64,000 bases of DNA from the NCBI RefSeq assembly GCF_013155385.1, contig NZ_JABJUQ010000007.1:1594001-1658000 (forward strand). The letters are read 5' to 3'. This DNA is from Bacillus sp. WMMC1349 (GTDB taxonomy: Bacteria > Bacillota > Bacilli > Bacillales > Bacillaceae). Below are positions 20,734 to 28,748 of this stretch, piece after piece. Positions within the stretch are counted from its first letter, which is position 1. Each line of letters starts with the position of its first letter. Position numbers and translations under genes: made by a program. The notes under the pieces were generated by a model, which was not told the origin of the DNA, ran no database searches, and was given only the letters and a program-made list of their open reading frames with translations.

Positions 20734-21036
20734 TTATTCACTTAACACCAATCTTAAATAATCTGCACATTTTTCAACGGTACTGTTTAATTCTAGAAGG
20801 TTACTACAAAATATTTTTTTTATTGGTTTTTCCCAATCACCATCTCTTATAATAAAAACTATAAACTTGTTAACTCCAGAATACCACCCAATATCTAATA
20901 TATAGTTATTAGGATAATTTACTTTAAACATGTCTTCTTTTAATCCATCATCGTCAAAGTCAAGGGGTTGATTTAAGTTTATTATAAAATCATTGTGTGT
21001 TATTTGACCAGGCGTAAAATCTATATTCTCAAACAT
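20734..21036 (-). CDS. probable immunity protein of the LXG toxin
   Basis: 100-aa acidic soluble protein of a family I do not recognise, starting eight bases after the toxin stop codon on the same strand (AAAGTAGGATAG then ATG). Toxin genes of this class are followed directly by their cognate immunity gene, which is the basis for the call. Visible: a Trp/Tyr-rich centre (ILDIGWYSGVNKF) and an amphipathic C-terminal helix (TVEKCADYLRLVLSE). No signal peptide, so the toxin it blocks should act in the cytoplasm. Confidence 0.65.
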   Translation of the reverse strand: MFENIDFTPGQITHNDFIINLNQPLDFDDDGLKEDMFKVNYPNNYILDIGWYSGVNKFIVFIIRDGDWEKPIKKIFCSNLLELNSTVEKCADYLRLVLSE

Positions 21037-21044
21037 ATACTATC

Positions 21045-23066
21045 CTACTTTCTTTTGGTTAATTTTTGGTACTCTCGTTTTGTAATGGGATGACTATGAA
21101 CTGTACCATCAGGACTTATTTCTACTCTTATATATGGAGTTTCAACACCAGATTTAGCTCCAACAATTTTATCTGCTTTGAAAAGTTTCCACGGTTTACC
21201 GTTTGTGGCATCTATCCCATTCTTTAAAGCGCTTTTTTCAAGTTCTACAATATCTGTTCCATGTTTGTATTTAGCAGGACTACTTTTAGTAGCATTTACT
21301 ATCTTCTTCCAAGGAACATTCTTTGGTGCCATGTGCTTACCATCATATGAACTGTGTTTATAAGTACTATATTTCGTACCCTTAGCACCTCTATGATGAT
21401 CAAAAGACTTCTTAATAAACTGAATCATCTCATGTCCAGACTGCCGTAAAGTAAGCGCATGTATAGGAATTCCTTCTGTTACGAGGATCTCCCGTGCAAC
21501 TGGGTTAGGTAAGTCTCCTATTTTTATGAGTCCTTTTTTGATTAGTTCTCCAACTTCCTTGAGATCTTTAACGACTCTGTTTCCTACGACTATTCCAACG
21601 TGTCCAGCACCTTTGATTCCTTGTTTGATTGCCGTTTTTCCAGCGCCTTTGATTCCTTGTTTGACTATTGATTTACCCGCAGCGCTTGCAAATCTTCCAG
21701 CTTTCGAAGCAATTGATGCACCCTTTGATGCTGCACCGGCACCACCTGATATAAATGTAGTGACGATATTTAATTTAAGATATTCAGCATAATGTGTCCT
21801 TGAATACAAATCTCCATGTACAAAGTTTTTATCCCATTTTTCTTTTACTTCATCCCAAGCAGAATTCCAAGCTTTTTTATAGTCGAATTCTATAATTGAG
21901 TTTGCAGTTCTAACTGGATGTAATGCAGAATTTCTTACAAATTTATTTAGTGTTACAACGCCTTCAAGAGTTTCCTTAACAAAATCATATCTAGCCACTG
22001 TTATTCCTTTTGCATAGTCGTATGCAGAGCCTAGATATTTTTTACCTGCCTCATCTACAGGTGCTAAAACTTCTTTTAGTTTCTCCTCTCCTGTTTCTAT
22101 AAGATTTATAACACCATCATCAAAATCGTCTAACTTCTCTGATACATAATCTATAGGATGTTCCCAGAAACTAACATCTTCTTCTTCAAGGGATTTAACA
22201 TACTCCTGTTGTTCTGGTGAAAGGTTGTTATAACCAATTTCTTTAGCCATTTTAACATATTCATCAGGGTCAGATACGTTTGCAAGCTTCTCTTGCAACT
22301 CTGCAATTCTGCGGGCTTCTGCTTGCTCTTTTTTCGCATTAATATATGTAGTCGCTTGTTTGTCGGTTTTGATTGCTTCTTTATATAACTTATTCGAGTG
22401 AAAAGCCTTTTTATCAAAATACATAGGAGAAGCGCTTTTGCCATTACTTGTGGCTTCCATCAATGCTGAGAATTTTTTGGAGATACTTTCGGCTTCAGCC
22501 AATGCTTGTGTGTATTCGCCTGTCAAAGATTTATCCAGATCGTCTACAGCATCAATTGCATTTTCCCGAGTTGTTTGTGCTTTTGACATCTCTACTGTGT
22601 AATTGTGGTCAGTCCACTTATCCAGATCAACGATGTCGCTCACTCGGTCTATGATCCGATCCATGCTACTCTTTAGGGAGTCGACGATTTGATCGGATTT
22701 TTTATCTGCATTTTTCAGTTCAGTCTTTAAAAAAGACATTTCAATGTACGAATCGGGCAGTTTTTTCGCTTCGATATCACCAGAAACCCCATTAAAAAAC
22801 GAGCTCTGCATATCGGCAAGAGTGATCCAACTGTCGACAACCTCAGCCTGTCCTCTAAAAAACTCTTTAATGTTATCTGCGCCTTTTCCTGTGAAATCAT
22901 CGCCTAAATCTGCCACTCCAAGACACGCTGTTTTTAGCGTCTGAAGTTTCTCTTTTAGGCTTTTATAATCTTTTTTTCGTTGATCGGCTCTTTCAACTAA
23001 AGTACTGGCTTCAAAAACTTTAGCTGAACTGTCTAACTCTTTGTCTTTCTTTTTCTTGTCCGCCAT
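21045..23066 (-). CDS. LXG-domain polymorphic toxin, T7SS-type
   Basis: 673-aa antibacterial toxin of the LXG class exported by the Esx/type VII (Yuk) system. The N-terminal LXG domain (about 1-220) is helical and begins SSAKVFEASTLVERADQR. A coiled middle (240-420) follows, then an Ala/Gly-rich region with a repeated KQGIKGAG (about 440-505). The sequence LRQSGHEMIQFIKKSFDH (about 540-557) marks the junction to a 116-residue C-terminal toxin domain. That domain has HGTDIVELEK, GKPWKLFKADKIVGAKSG and TVHSHPITKREY, so His and Glu are candidate catalytic residues; I do not recognise its class. ATG 23066 follows AAAGGA; GTG 23069 is less likely. The immunity gene follows. Confidence 0.88.
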   Translation of the reverse strand: MADKKKKDKELDSSAKVFEASTLVERADQRKKDYKSLKEKLQTLKTACLGVADLGDDFTGKGADNIKEFFRGQAEVVDSWITLADMQSSFFNGVSGDIEAKKLPDSYIEMSFLKTELKNADKKSDQIVDSLKSSMDRIIDRVSDIVDLDKWTDHNYTVEMSKAQTTRENAIDAVDDLDKSLTGEYTQALAEAESISKKFSALMEATSNGKSASPMYFDKKAFHSNKLYKEAIKTDKQATTYINAKKEQAEARRIAELQEKLANVSDPDEYVKMAKEIGYNNLSPEQQEYVKSLEEEDVSFWEHPIDYVSEKLDDFDDGVINLIETGEEKLKEVLAPVDEAGKKYLGSAYDYAKGITVARYDFVKETLEGVVTLNKFVRNSALHPVRTANSIIEFDYKKAWNSAWDEVKEKWDKNFVHGDLYSRTHYAEYLKLNIVTTFISGGAGAASKGASIASKAGRFASAAGKSIVKQGIKGAGKTAIKQGIKGAGHVGIVVGNRVVKDLKEVGELIKKGLIKIGDLPNPVAREILVTEGIPIHALTLRQSGHEMIQFIKKSFDHHRGAKGTKYSTYKHSSYDGKHMAPKNVPWKKIVNATKSSPAKYKHGTDIVELEKSALKNGIDATNGKPWKLFKADKIVGAKSGVETPYIRVEISPDGTVHSHPITKREYQKLTKRK

Positions 23067-23258
23067 CACATTTTCCTTTCAGATAGTTATTTTTTTAAAC
23101 AACATCATAAAAATACAATCAGTTAAAATTTTATCATGTTAATGAAAAGGATGGCGGTGAAATCTTGCTATTCTAAGAAAATGAATCTTTAGGATTAGGA
23201 TATTATTCCTATTATAATTGGTTGGAATTTTTAGAGATTTCTAACGTATTATCTTCAA

Positions 23259-23420
23259 ATAGACGGTCGTATTTCCAAAAGATCAATCATTGTTCATCAA
23301 ATCAATGAAGGTTTTATTCGAGCGTATTGTTTTAAGAGCCGACAAACAAAGACGTTTACAATTGAAAATATCCTCGCTGTTTTTCCTGCGGATCATAAAA
23401 AAGTTGTTTGGAGAGTTTTT
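23259..23420 (+). pseudogene. C-terminal remnant of a WYL- or YolD-like protein
   Basis: Plus-strand frame reading DGRISKRSIIVHQINEGFIR, AYCFKSRQTKTFTIENILAV and FPADHKKVVWRVF before a stop. The arrangement (a beta-rich domain with R-Q-T-K-T-F-T-I-E-N-I) resembles WYL or YolD-like small regulators found in phage regions, but I am not certain. No start codon. A shorter relic of the same sequence lies near 28195. Confidence 0.35.
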
Positions 23421-23438
23421 TAGCAGTGGGGTAATCAA

Positions 23439-23895
23439 TTGCTAGAAAAATTTTTGTATTGTATGATGATCTTTGCTTGTTTTACTGTTTTTTTAATTAC
23501 CATGAGTCAATCAGCTCAAGTAGCTTCAAGTAAATCTATGCGTATAAGCGGTGATTATAGTATCGTTTTGAAGGACCATATGTAAGTGGCATGTTCATGT
23601 TTATAAAGGGAAATAGAAAATTGCGTCTGAAAATATGGATGGCTCTAAGCATGATGATGAATCTACTTTGAAAGATGCTCCAAAGTCTGTTGTGATAAAT
23701 TAAAATCAAATGGAACAATTATAAGAGCAAAGAAAAAAACTTAAAGAAGTCCGTACAAAAGTGCAACAATATAGCTGGTGGCAGTTATTATTTGATCCGA
23801 CTCCACTTATATTGTTGGCTTCTGCACTGGGTGTTGCTTTTCAGACAACTCTATGCTTGTTTGGAAAAAATAGCATTTTAATTTTGAAAGGATAA
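23439..23895 (+). pseudogene. decayed membrane-protein gene
   Basis: TTG 23439, after GTGGGG, opens a 48-codon frame with an N-terminal membrane helix (FLYCMMIFACFTVFLIT). After one frameshift the reading continues through three stop codons in a single frame (HVHVYKGK, ENMDGSKHDDESTLKDAPKS, EQRKKLKEVRTKVQQYSWWQ) to a second hydrophobic helix (PLILLASALGVAFQTTLCLF) and a stop just before the next gene. The protein would have been about 150 aa with a helix at each end. Function unknown. Confidence 0.55.
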
Positions 23896-23903
23896 GATAT
23901 CAG

Positions 23904-24308
23904 ATGAGAACTTTGAATTCAAGATTTAAACGTTTGTTAAGGTTACGCGACGTTGAATTTTTTATGGTGGAATTAAGTGATTCGGAAAAAACACCTTTTT
24001 TATTGTTTCACGATGAAAGGTTATCAGGAGACAGTAATCATGTTAATATTTATTTGATTTCTGATTTTAAATTATCTGAGGAATCGTATCAAGACGTTTT
24101 GAGTTTTAATGATGATCTTTTAGATATGAAACATGGTTGTTCTTATTTTATGAAAACTGTTTCAGTTGAAGAAGAGTTTGATTTTGATTTTCCTGACGAT
24201 ATGCTTGCTATTCGTAAATATGTGCAAGAAATACTTTCTTTGTTGGGAATTGATAAAGAACTTCCGGACTTTAAAGAAACTGCTTTTAATTATTTATCGC
24301 AAGATTAG
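23904..24308 (+). CDS. hypothetical acidic protein (134 aa)
   Basis: Soluble, acidic, no recognised family. It starts MRTLNSRFKRLLRLRDVEFF, with GSYFMKTVSVEEEFDFDF-type acid-aromatic segments in the second half. The ribosome site GAAAGGA overlaps the stop codon of the decayed membrane-protein gene upstream, so the two formed an operon. Base composition is very AT-rich. Its place next to a toxin locus makes an accessory or immunity role possible, but this is only inference. Confidence 0.55.
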   Translation: MRTLNSRFKRLLRLRDVEFFMVELSDSEKTPFLLFHDERLSGDSNHVNIYLISDFKLSEESYQDVLSFNDDLLDMKHGCSYFMKTVSVEEEFDFDFPDDMLAIRKYVQEILSLLGIDKELPDFKETAFNYLSQD

Positions 24309-24389
24309 TGTCAAGAATCAATATTGGCGATATTTCATTGCAAAAAATTGTTTCTTGACTTATCATAAAGATAAGGATAAATTCTAAAG

Positions 24390-24545
24390 AAATTGCATAA
24401 AATAAAAAAAGAAGACCCGACTGTTGGTAGCAGTCGGAGTCCATTGTACAAAGTGGCCCATCAAAGGGCTGACTCAAAAGGTTGGTTTTAAAAATAGACC
24501 TTTCCCTTAAAGTTTAGAGGCTCAAGGGAAGGTCTATTTTTTATT
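24390..24545 (+). ncRNA. predicted antisense RNA antitoxin (SR4/SR5-like)
   Basis: TTGACT (24355-24360), 17 bases, TAAATT (24378-24383) form a good sigma-A promoter. Transcription would start near 24390 and end at the hairpin AAAATAGACCTT...AAGGTCTATTTTTT (24491-24545). The transcript would be convergent with, and complementary to, the 3' part of the type I toxin mRNA on the minus strand, whose own terminator is at 24405-24438. This is the layout of BsrE/SR5 and BsrG/SR4. Confidence 0.6.
24405..24438 (-). terminator. terminator of the type I toxin mRNA
   Basis: On the minus strand CCGACTGC pairs with CAGTCGGG-type bases and is followed by TCTTCTTTTTTTAT. It would give a toxin mRNA of about 250-290 nt. 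Confidence 0.6.
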
Positions 24546-24617
24546 TATATACGACAACAAGGCAAGAATAAACATGCCAAAAGCAATCATTAAATAGATT
24601 GCTTGAAATGTTGTCAT
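24534..24617 (-). CDS. BsrE/BsrH-like type I toxin peptide (putative holin-like toxin)
   Basis: 27-residue hydrophobic peptide: MTTFQAIYLMIAFGMF, then ILALLSYI and a NKK end. It closely resembles B. subtilis BsrE and BsrH (M-S-T-F-Q-A-L-M-L-M-L-A-I-G, then IIALLTYI), membrane-acting toxins of type I systems held in prophage regions. The ribosome site AAAGGGGGTGA is five bases before ATG 24617 and extends the anti-SD pairing, as in bsrE. The 3' end overlaps a predicted antisense RNA. Too short for routine gene callers. Confidence 0.8.
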   Translation of the reverse strand: MTTFQAIYLMIAFGMFILALLSYINKK

Positions 24618-24870
24618 GAGCATCACCCCCTTTCCATAGGGTAGGGGATGAGCCAGATTCCCTTGAGTGAGCCAAGACTTTGTACATTGAATATTTTACC
24701 ACACACTCCAAAGGGCTGAGAGTGTTTTTTATTTTCCGAAGGCAAAATGTTGATGAAAAGTATGCATTTCAAAATAATTTTTCGAAATGTTTATCTTTAA
24801 ATATGGCACAACCAAAGGAAACTAAAAGATTGTATTTGGCAAAAAATATGTCTTTTGTGTAGCTCTTTTT

Positions 24871-25133
24871 TGACCACATACTTCAGAGTGACCACTAAAA
24901 TGCCCACCATTTTTTCAAAACTTGCTGAAAAAACATAAAAAAGTGTTGTTTGTAAGAAATCTTATAAGGTTTAGAGATTGGAAGGGAACGAATGTTCGAG
25001 AAAGATCATTTTTAAAAGGGTGATGTGAATGGTCTTGAGAAGGCTGTGAAAGTTTTTCAAAAGGCGAATAGTCTGGCTGTGGATGGGGTAGCTGGGAGAG
25101 TTACTTGGACAAGATTTTTTGTATAAGGGGCTG
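24871..25133 (+). repeat. long direct repeat DR2 carrying a phage-lysin tail remnant
   Basis: Second copy of 18843-19137, lacking about 24 bases in the middle (between TGGTCTT and GAGAAGG) and a few others. It carries the same peptidoglycan-binding-domain remnant (KAVKVFQKANSLAVDGVAGR) and ends next to a MITE-like repeat that is in the opposite orientation to the one after DR1. Confidence 0.85.
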
Positions 25134-25219
25134 TCTAAAAAGTCCTTTTTCAACATAAATCAGGGGGGAATTGCAAGACTCTCACGGAAAGCGAGCAATT
25201 TCCCAATTTTTATTCATCA
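25127..25219 (+). repeat. MITE-like intergenic repeat, copy 4 (truncated)
   Basis: Left end GGGGCTGTCTAAAAAGTCC is intact. The core is shortened (TTGCAAGACTCTCACGGAAAG) and the right end stops after TTTTTATTCAT, so the ACTTTCAGGACACC terminus is missing. Its 3' boundary coincides with the stop codon of the next minus-strand gene. Confidence 0.82.
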
Positions 25220-25557
25220 TTACCATGCATTAAATCATCTAGTCTTTGGTTCTGTTCTTGAATTTGTCTAAAGCGCTCTATTCTATTCCTTAAATATGTT
25301 AATGAAATTTTTTCGTTACTTGAATCATTGGATTGGTATATTGTAACTTTTGCGCCTTCACTTGATAGAGATGTAATCAGTTTTTCCAGGTTAGCAGTCT
25401 CTTCTTCATTTTCAAATAGAACACACTCAAAAACAGGTTCGTCATTTTCAATTCGTGATGTAAGTTCACTTAATCCGAGTTTAGTGAAACTTCTCAAATG
25501 TTTACCATACTTTAAAAAGTTATTGTCATTTTCAACTTTCAGACTAATTTTCCACAT
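25210..25557 (-). CDS. hypothetical protein, possible orphan immunity protein (115 aa)
   Basis: Soluble, acidic; the first 80 residues look like a small alpha/beta domain (SRIENDEPVFECVLFENEEE, then LITSLSSEGAKVTIYQ) distantly like the C-terminal domain of ribosomal protein L7/L12. I cannot name a family. Its start overlaps the last codons of a truncated frame upstream on the same strand (25558-25721), the arrangement expected for a toxin tail followed by its immunity gene. The 3' end abuts a truncated MITE-like repeat. Confidence 0.55.
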   Translation of the reverse strand: MWKISLKVENDNNFLKYGKHLRSFTKLGLSELTSRIENDEPVFECVLFENEEETANLEKLITSLSSEGAKVTIYQSNDSSNEKISLTYLRNRIERFRQIQEQNQRLDDLMHGNDE

Positions 25558-25721
25558 TTTTTATTCTTTTCTGTTTTAACGCTCTGGGGTAGTCTGTTGC
25601 TGTTTTTCTGTTTTTGTAGCCATAGCTTTAAGTGTGGTGACCGAATCATCGTTTTACCATTATGTTTTGTTAGACCAGATTGTATAGAGTGGTTATTTTT
25701 GTTCTTAGAAGCTATCTTCAT
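25539..25721 (-). pseudogene. possible toxin-tail remnant upstream of the orphan immunity gene
   Basis: A 60-codon basic frame (KHNGKTMIRSPHLKLWLQKQ) without a recognisable ribosome site; it ends inside the start of the 115-aa gene. A second overlapping frame encodes MATKTEKQQQTTPER, which suggests a frameshift. It could be the end of a lost toxin gene; low certainty. Confidence 0.25.
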
Positions 25722-26700
25722 CTAGACCTTTTCATTTCTTAAGTTTCCTTGCAACCTTTCCTGTTAAAGGGAGTAAGCAAAGAGGTTTTATTTCTTCATA
25801 GTTTTTGTTGGTGTTGAAAATTTAGCAGTAACTGCTCGCCAACACCACGCAATTCAGACGCTTCAAGTGCAAAACATAGTTAAAACTTTGCTGCAGGAAC
25901 TCCAATTAGAACTTTTTGAACCGTTTTCTAAATGTTGTTGTTTTATAGCGGTTAGTATTTTGTTTGTGGTTGATATGGCTTTTTTCCAACTTAATATGCC
26001 CATAAATTACTTTAACATATCTTCCAAACTAGCCCATTATCGGTATGCTACAGCAGCAAAGCATTCTCCAGTTTAAACAGATAAACTCCTTCAAAAGTTC
26101 TCTTATTATTATAATAATACCCATTGGTTTCCACCGACAAATGTTCCGATTTTTTCGAGGTCTTTTTCATATTATATGTGTCACTAGTTATCGATGTCTA
26201 GCGAACCTTTATACTATCTGATTCGTGTGAAAGGCTTAGATGAGGGAGCAGCTTTTTCCACCCACTACTTGAGTTTTTGCTGTAAATAAGGGTTGCTCTT
26301 TTAGATATTGCATTTGATTTATCCGCTGGAAGAAAAAGAAAGCATACTAATCTGTCTACTACGGAGGGGATTTTTTATGGGGACAAAATGACGGATTTTA
26401 ACACGTAAGCCATAGAAAAGCATTGATAAAAGCAAAGTTAGAAGAAGGTTAACCATATTAATGTAGAGCGGATAGATAAGATAGAGAACCCAGTCAAGGA
26501 AATCCAAGAATTCCTCGAAGATCCTCAATCTAACATTCCCCCTTGAAGCAGAGGTGGAAATGCTATAAAAGCTCTTAGAGATGTAAAAGGGAATACAGGA
26601 TGATTGAAGTCATGAGAATAGGGAAAATTGGGTAGGAAGAAAAAATGTGTTGGAAAAACCTATGATATTTCTTTTCTTTAATTTACATGTCATAGTACCG
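25722..26700. other. gene-free AT-rich stretch
   Basis: About 980 bases with no frame that has both a ribosome site and sensible composition. A GGTGTTG/CAACACC hairpin (about 25811-25846) is visible. The rest looks like decayed sequence; I recognise nothing in it. Confidence 0.4.
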
Positions 26701-26737
26701 ATATAATGATTAAGTAGAATTGAAAGAGTGATGCCAA

Positions 26738-27409
26738 TTGTTATCCTTAGGAGATATCATAATAATAGAATTCGAAAACGAAAATCAAGAAGATGTCATT
26801 GCGAAAAGCAAAGTGTCATCTATTGAAGAAAATGTTTTAAGAGTACAATATCCTGTTAATGAAGAAACGGGAAGGACTGTTATTATTCCAACAAATACAA
26901 TGGTCACGATTCATTTTGTAAATAAAAAACGAGTCCCGTATAAGTTTACCAGTGTCATACAGGGACGAGAGATCCATTCCAATATCCATGTATTAACTAT
27001 GTATTTACCTGAAGAAGATCAAATGACAAAAATTCAAAGGCGGCAATTTTTTAGAGTAAATGCAACGCTTCCGGTCACTGTTCGTCCATATGGATCTGGC
27101 TCAATATTTAAAACATATACAGCAAATATTAGTGCTGGAGGTGCGGCCTTAATCATTGAAGACACAGAAAAACACGAACCAGAAAAAGATTTGAAATTAA
27201 GTATCTCTCTACCAAATGAGGAGCATGATGACGCTGTGATTAACGTTCATGCTCAAGTCAAACGCACTTACCTTGATCGCAGAACAAACAAACAGATCAT
27301 GACAGTTGAATTTATCATGATGAATGAGCATGATAAACAAATATTTGTTCAATATTGTATAAAATGCCAATTGATAGAAAGAAGAAAACTTAAATCTGAA
27401 TCTGAATGA
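26738..27409 (+). CDS. motI: PilZ-domain flagellar brake protein, MotI (YpfA/DgrA) type
   Basis: 223-aa protein with an N-terminal YcgR-like barrel (about 1-95) and a C-terminal PilZ domain. The c-di-GMP-binding motif R-x3-R appears as QRRQFFRVNA near residue 102, followed by the second motif NISAGG (D/N-x-S-x2-G) near residue 130. B. subtilis MotI binds c-di-GMP and disengages the flagellar stator MotA. TTG 26738 follows GAAAGAGTGAT; -10 TATAAT is at 26702. In B. subtilis the gene lies near ypeB, so this is a different location. A GGDEF cyclase lies 9 kb away. Confidence 0.85.
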   Translation: MLSLGDIIIIEFENENQEDVIAKSKVSSIEENVLRVQYPVNEETGRTVIIPTNTMVTIHFVNKKRVPYKFTSVIQGREIHSNIHVLTMYLPEEDQMTKIQRRQFFRVNATLPVTVRPYGSGSIFKTYTANISAGGAALIIEDTEKHEPEKDLKLSISLPNEEHDDAVINVHAQVKRTYLDRRTNKQIMTVEFIMMNEHDKQIFVQYCIKCQLIERRKLKSESE

Positions 27410-27469
27410 GATGTTCTATTTGCTATTGTCTAGATGGGACAGCCTACGGTGTCTTTGTTCAAGGTAGAG

Positions 27470-27543
27470 AATGTTAACCCTCCAAAAATTGAGGAAGACG
27501 GTGATCTGCCACGGATTCTCTTATTACAATGGAGGGTTTTTTA
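27470..27543 (+). terminator. terminator-like hairpin after motI
   Basis: AACCCTCCA pairs with TGGAGGGTT over a 45-base loop, followed by TTTTT. The long loop makes it a weaker call. Confidence 0.45.
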
Positions 27544-27832
27544 TGGAATTTATATAAAGAACTGTTGACGAGGCATAACTACTGAAAGTGCAGATTTTTT
27601 TTGACCTTTCAAAACTCTAGATTGAAAGTAAATAAAATTTACTGACCGCATTAATGGTTGGACTGCAAAGGTCTGTGACTGAATGAAACAGGATGGATGG
27701 TGTGAGAGGCTTAGCCATGCTTCTCAATGTTTCTGCATGTAGCAAGGCAAGAGCCAGAATGGTAATGTTACCATTAAAAAAGGCGGCAAAGCCGGTTTTA
27801 TCGCTGAAGATATCAAACGATAAGAGCAGGCG
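27544..27832. other. gene-free stretch with a coding remnant
   Basis: A plus-strand frame without a start reads NGNVTIKKGGKAGFIAEDIK plus R and a stop at about 27823, probably the end of a lost gene. Unrecognised. Confidence 0.3.
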
Positions 27833-28060
27833 CTAAACAATTCCACTGATGAATAAGTACACAAAACTGAATAAAAAAATCAAGATTCCTATCAGAACAT
27901 TATACTTTTGAAGCGAGTTCTTATCGTAATTTTTTGATATAAGAATGAACCCAACTGATAGGTAGGTAATAAACATACCAATTTCAAACTTAAATAAAAG
28001 AGCAATAAGAACTCCAAATACAAGTGCCACTGCAAGGAAAATCTTCAAAAGTGGATTCAA
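27833..28060 (-). CDS. small membrane protein (75 aa), unknown
   Basis: Three hydrophobic helices: LLKIFLAVALVFGVLIALLF, MFITYLSVGFILIS and VLIGILIFLFSFVYLFI. I place the start at TTG 28060 (MNPLLKIF) because AGAGGAGA lies seven bases before it; a TTG seven codons upstream precedes that site. No family recognised. Neighbours are remnants, so context says little. Confidence 0.6.
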   Translation of the reverse strand: MNPLLKIFLAVALVFGVLIALLFKFEIGMFITYLSVGFILISKNYDKNSLQKYNVLIGILIFLFSFVYLFISGIV

Positions 28061-28149
28061 AATATCTCTCCTCTTTAGCAAAGCCAGTTATGATTTCACA
28101 AAAAAACTTATTATTTCCATTATATCACAATGAAAACGCTCTGTTGGGG

Positions 28150-28748
28150 ATAAAGGAACTTTTTTTAAAAACCCTGTTATTTACGAACTTATTATTTTAA
28201 AAGCCGATAGACAAAGCCGTTTCCTCTTTAGACACCCTCGGCTGCTGAACAGCCGAATTACTCGATGCAAAATTGCCCATCAAAAGGCTGGTTCAAATGA
28301 AACTTAAGAGCTTTTCAGGATTTTTCTTTCACAACACGGCAATCAACATGCTGAAAGCAATCATTAAATAGATCGCTTGACACATAGGGAAGGGGATAAG
28401 CCAGCTTTTCTTGAGTGTTTTGAATATGAATATTTCACCATATAACTCCGATGTTGAGAGTATTTTTTATGATGTCTCCATCACTCATATCAAATTAGGA
28501 TAACGAATCATTTTAAGGCAAATGAACGCCAACTTTTTGAGCAGCTTTTACGAAGCGGCTGGTCATTCAAGCATACTAGAAGTCTTAAAAAACTCATTGG
28601 TGAATTGTTGTCCAACTTTCATTTAGAAAAAACAGAAATTTCTGTCAATATACTGAAAAGGTACCGATTCATAATGTTTTAGTTATTTGCAGATATGTAT
28701 TATACTGTAATTGTAAGATGAGATGGATAGATAAAGGGGTGTTTACAT
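28150..28748. other. decayed paralogue of the 23.3-24.7 kb region
   Basis: Contains in order a relic of the WYL/YolD-like sequence (FKSR.TKPF, about 28198), a CGGCTG/CAGCCG hairpin (28244-28263) matching the toxin terminator at 24417, the sequence GCCCATCAAAAGGCTGG matching 24449, a toxin-peptide pseudogene, and a 70-codon open remnant without a start (ANERQLFEQLLRSGWSFKHT, about 28470-28681). No intact gene. Confidence 0.5.
28329..28379 (-). pseudogene. BsrE-like toxin pseudogene
   Basis: The minus strand reads QAIYLMIAFSMLIAVL and a stop, clearly a paralogue of the peptide at 24534-24617. The first four codons and the ribosome site have been deleted (the sequence runs directly into the region corresponding to the leader), and a stop truncates the C-terminus. 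Not functional. Confidence 0.7.

Noticed and set aside
18843-25133. Direct repeats as a CRISPR array or integrase attachment sites
   Set aside because: Only two long copies 6 kb apart, no short repeat-spacer pattern, no cas or integrase gene, and the repeats carry a coding remnant.
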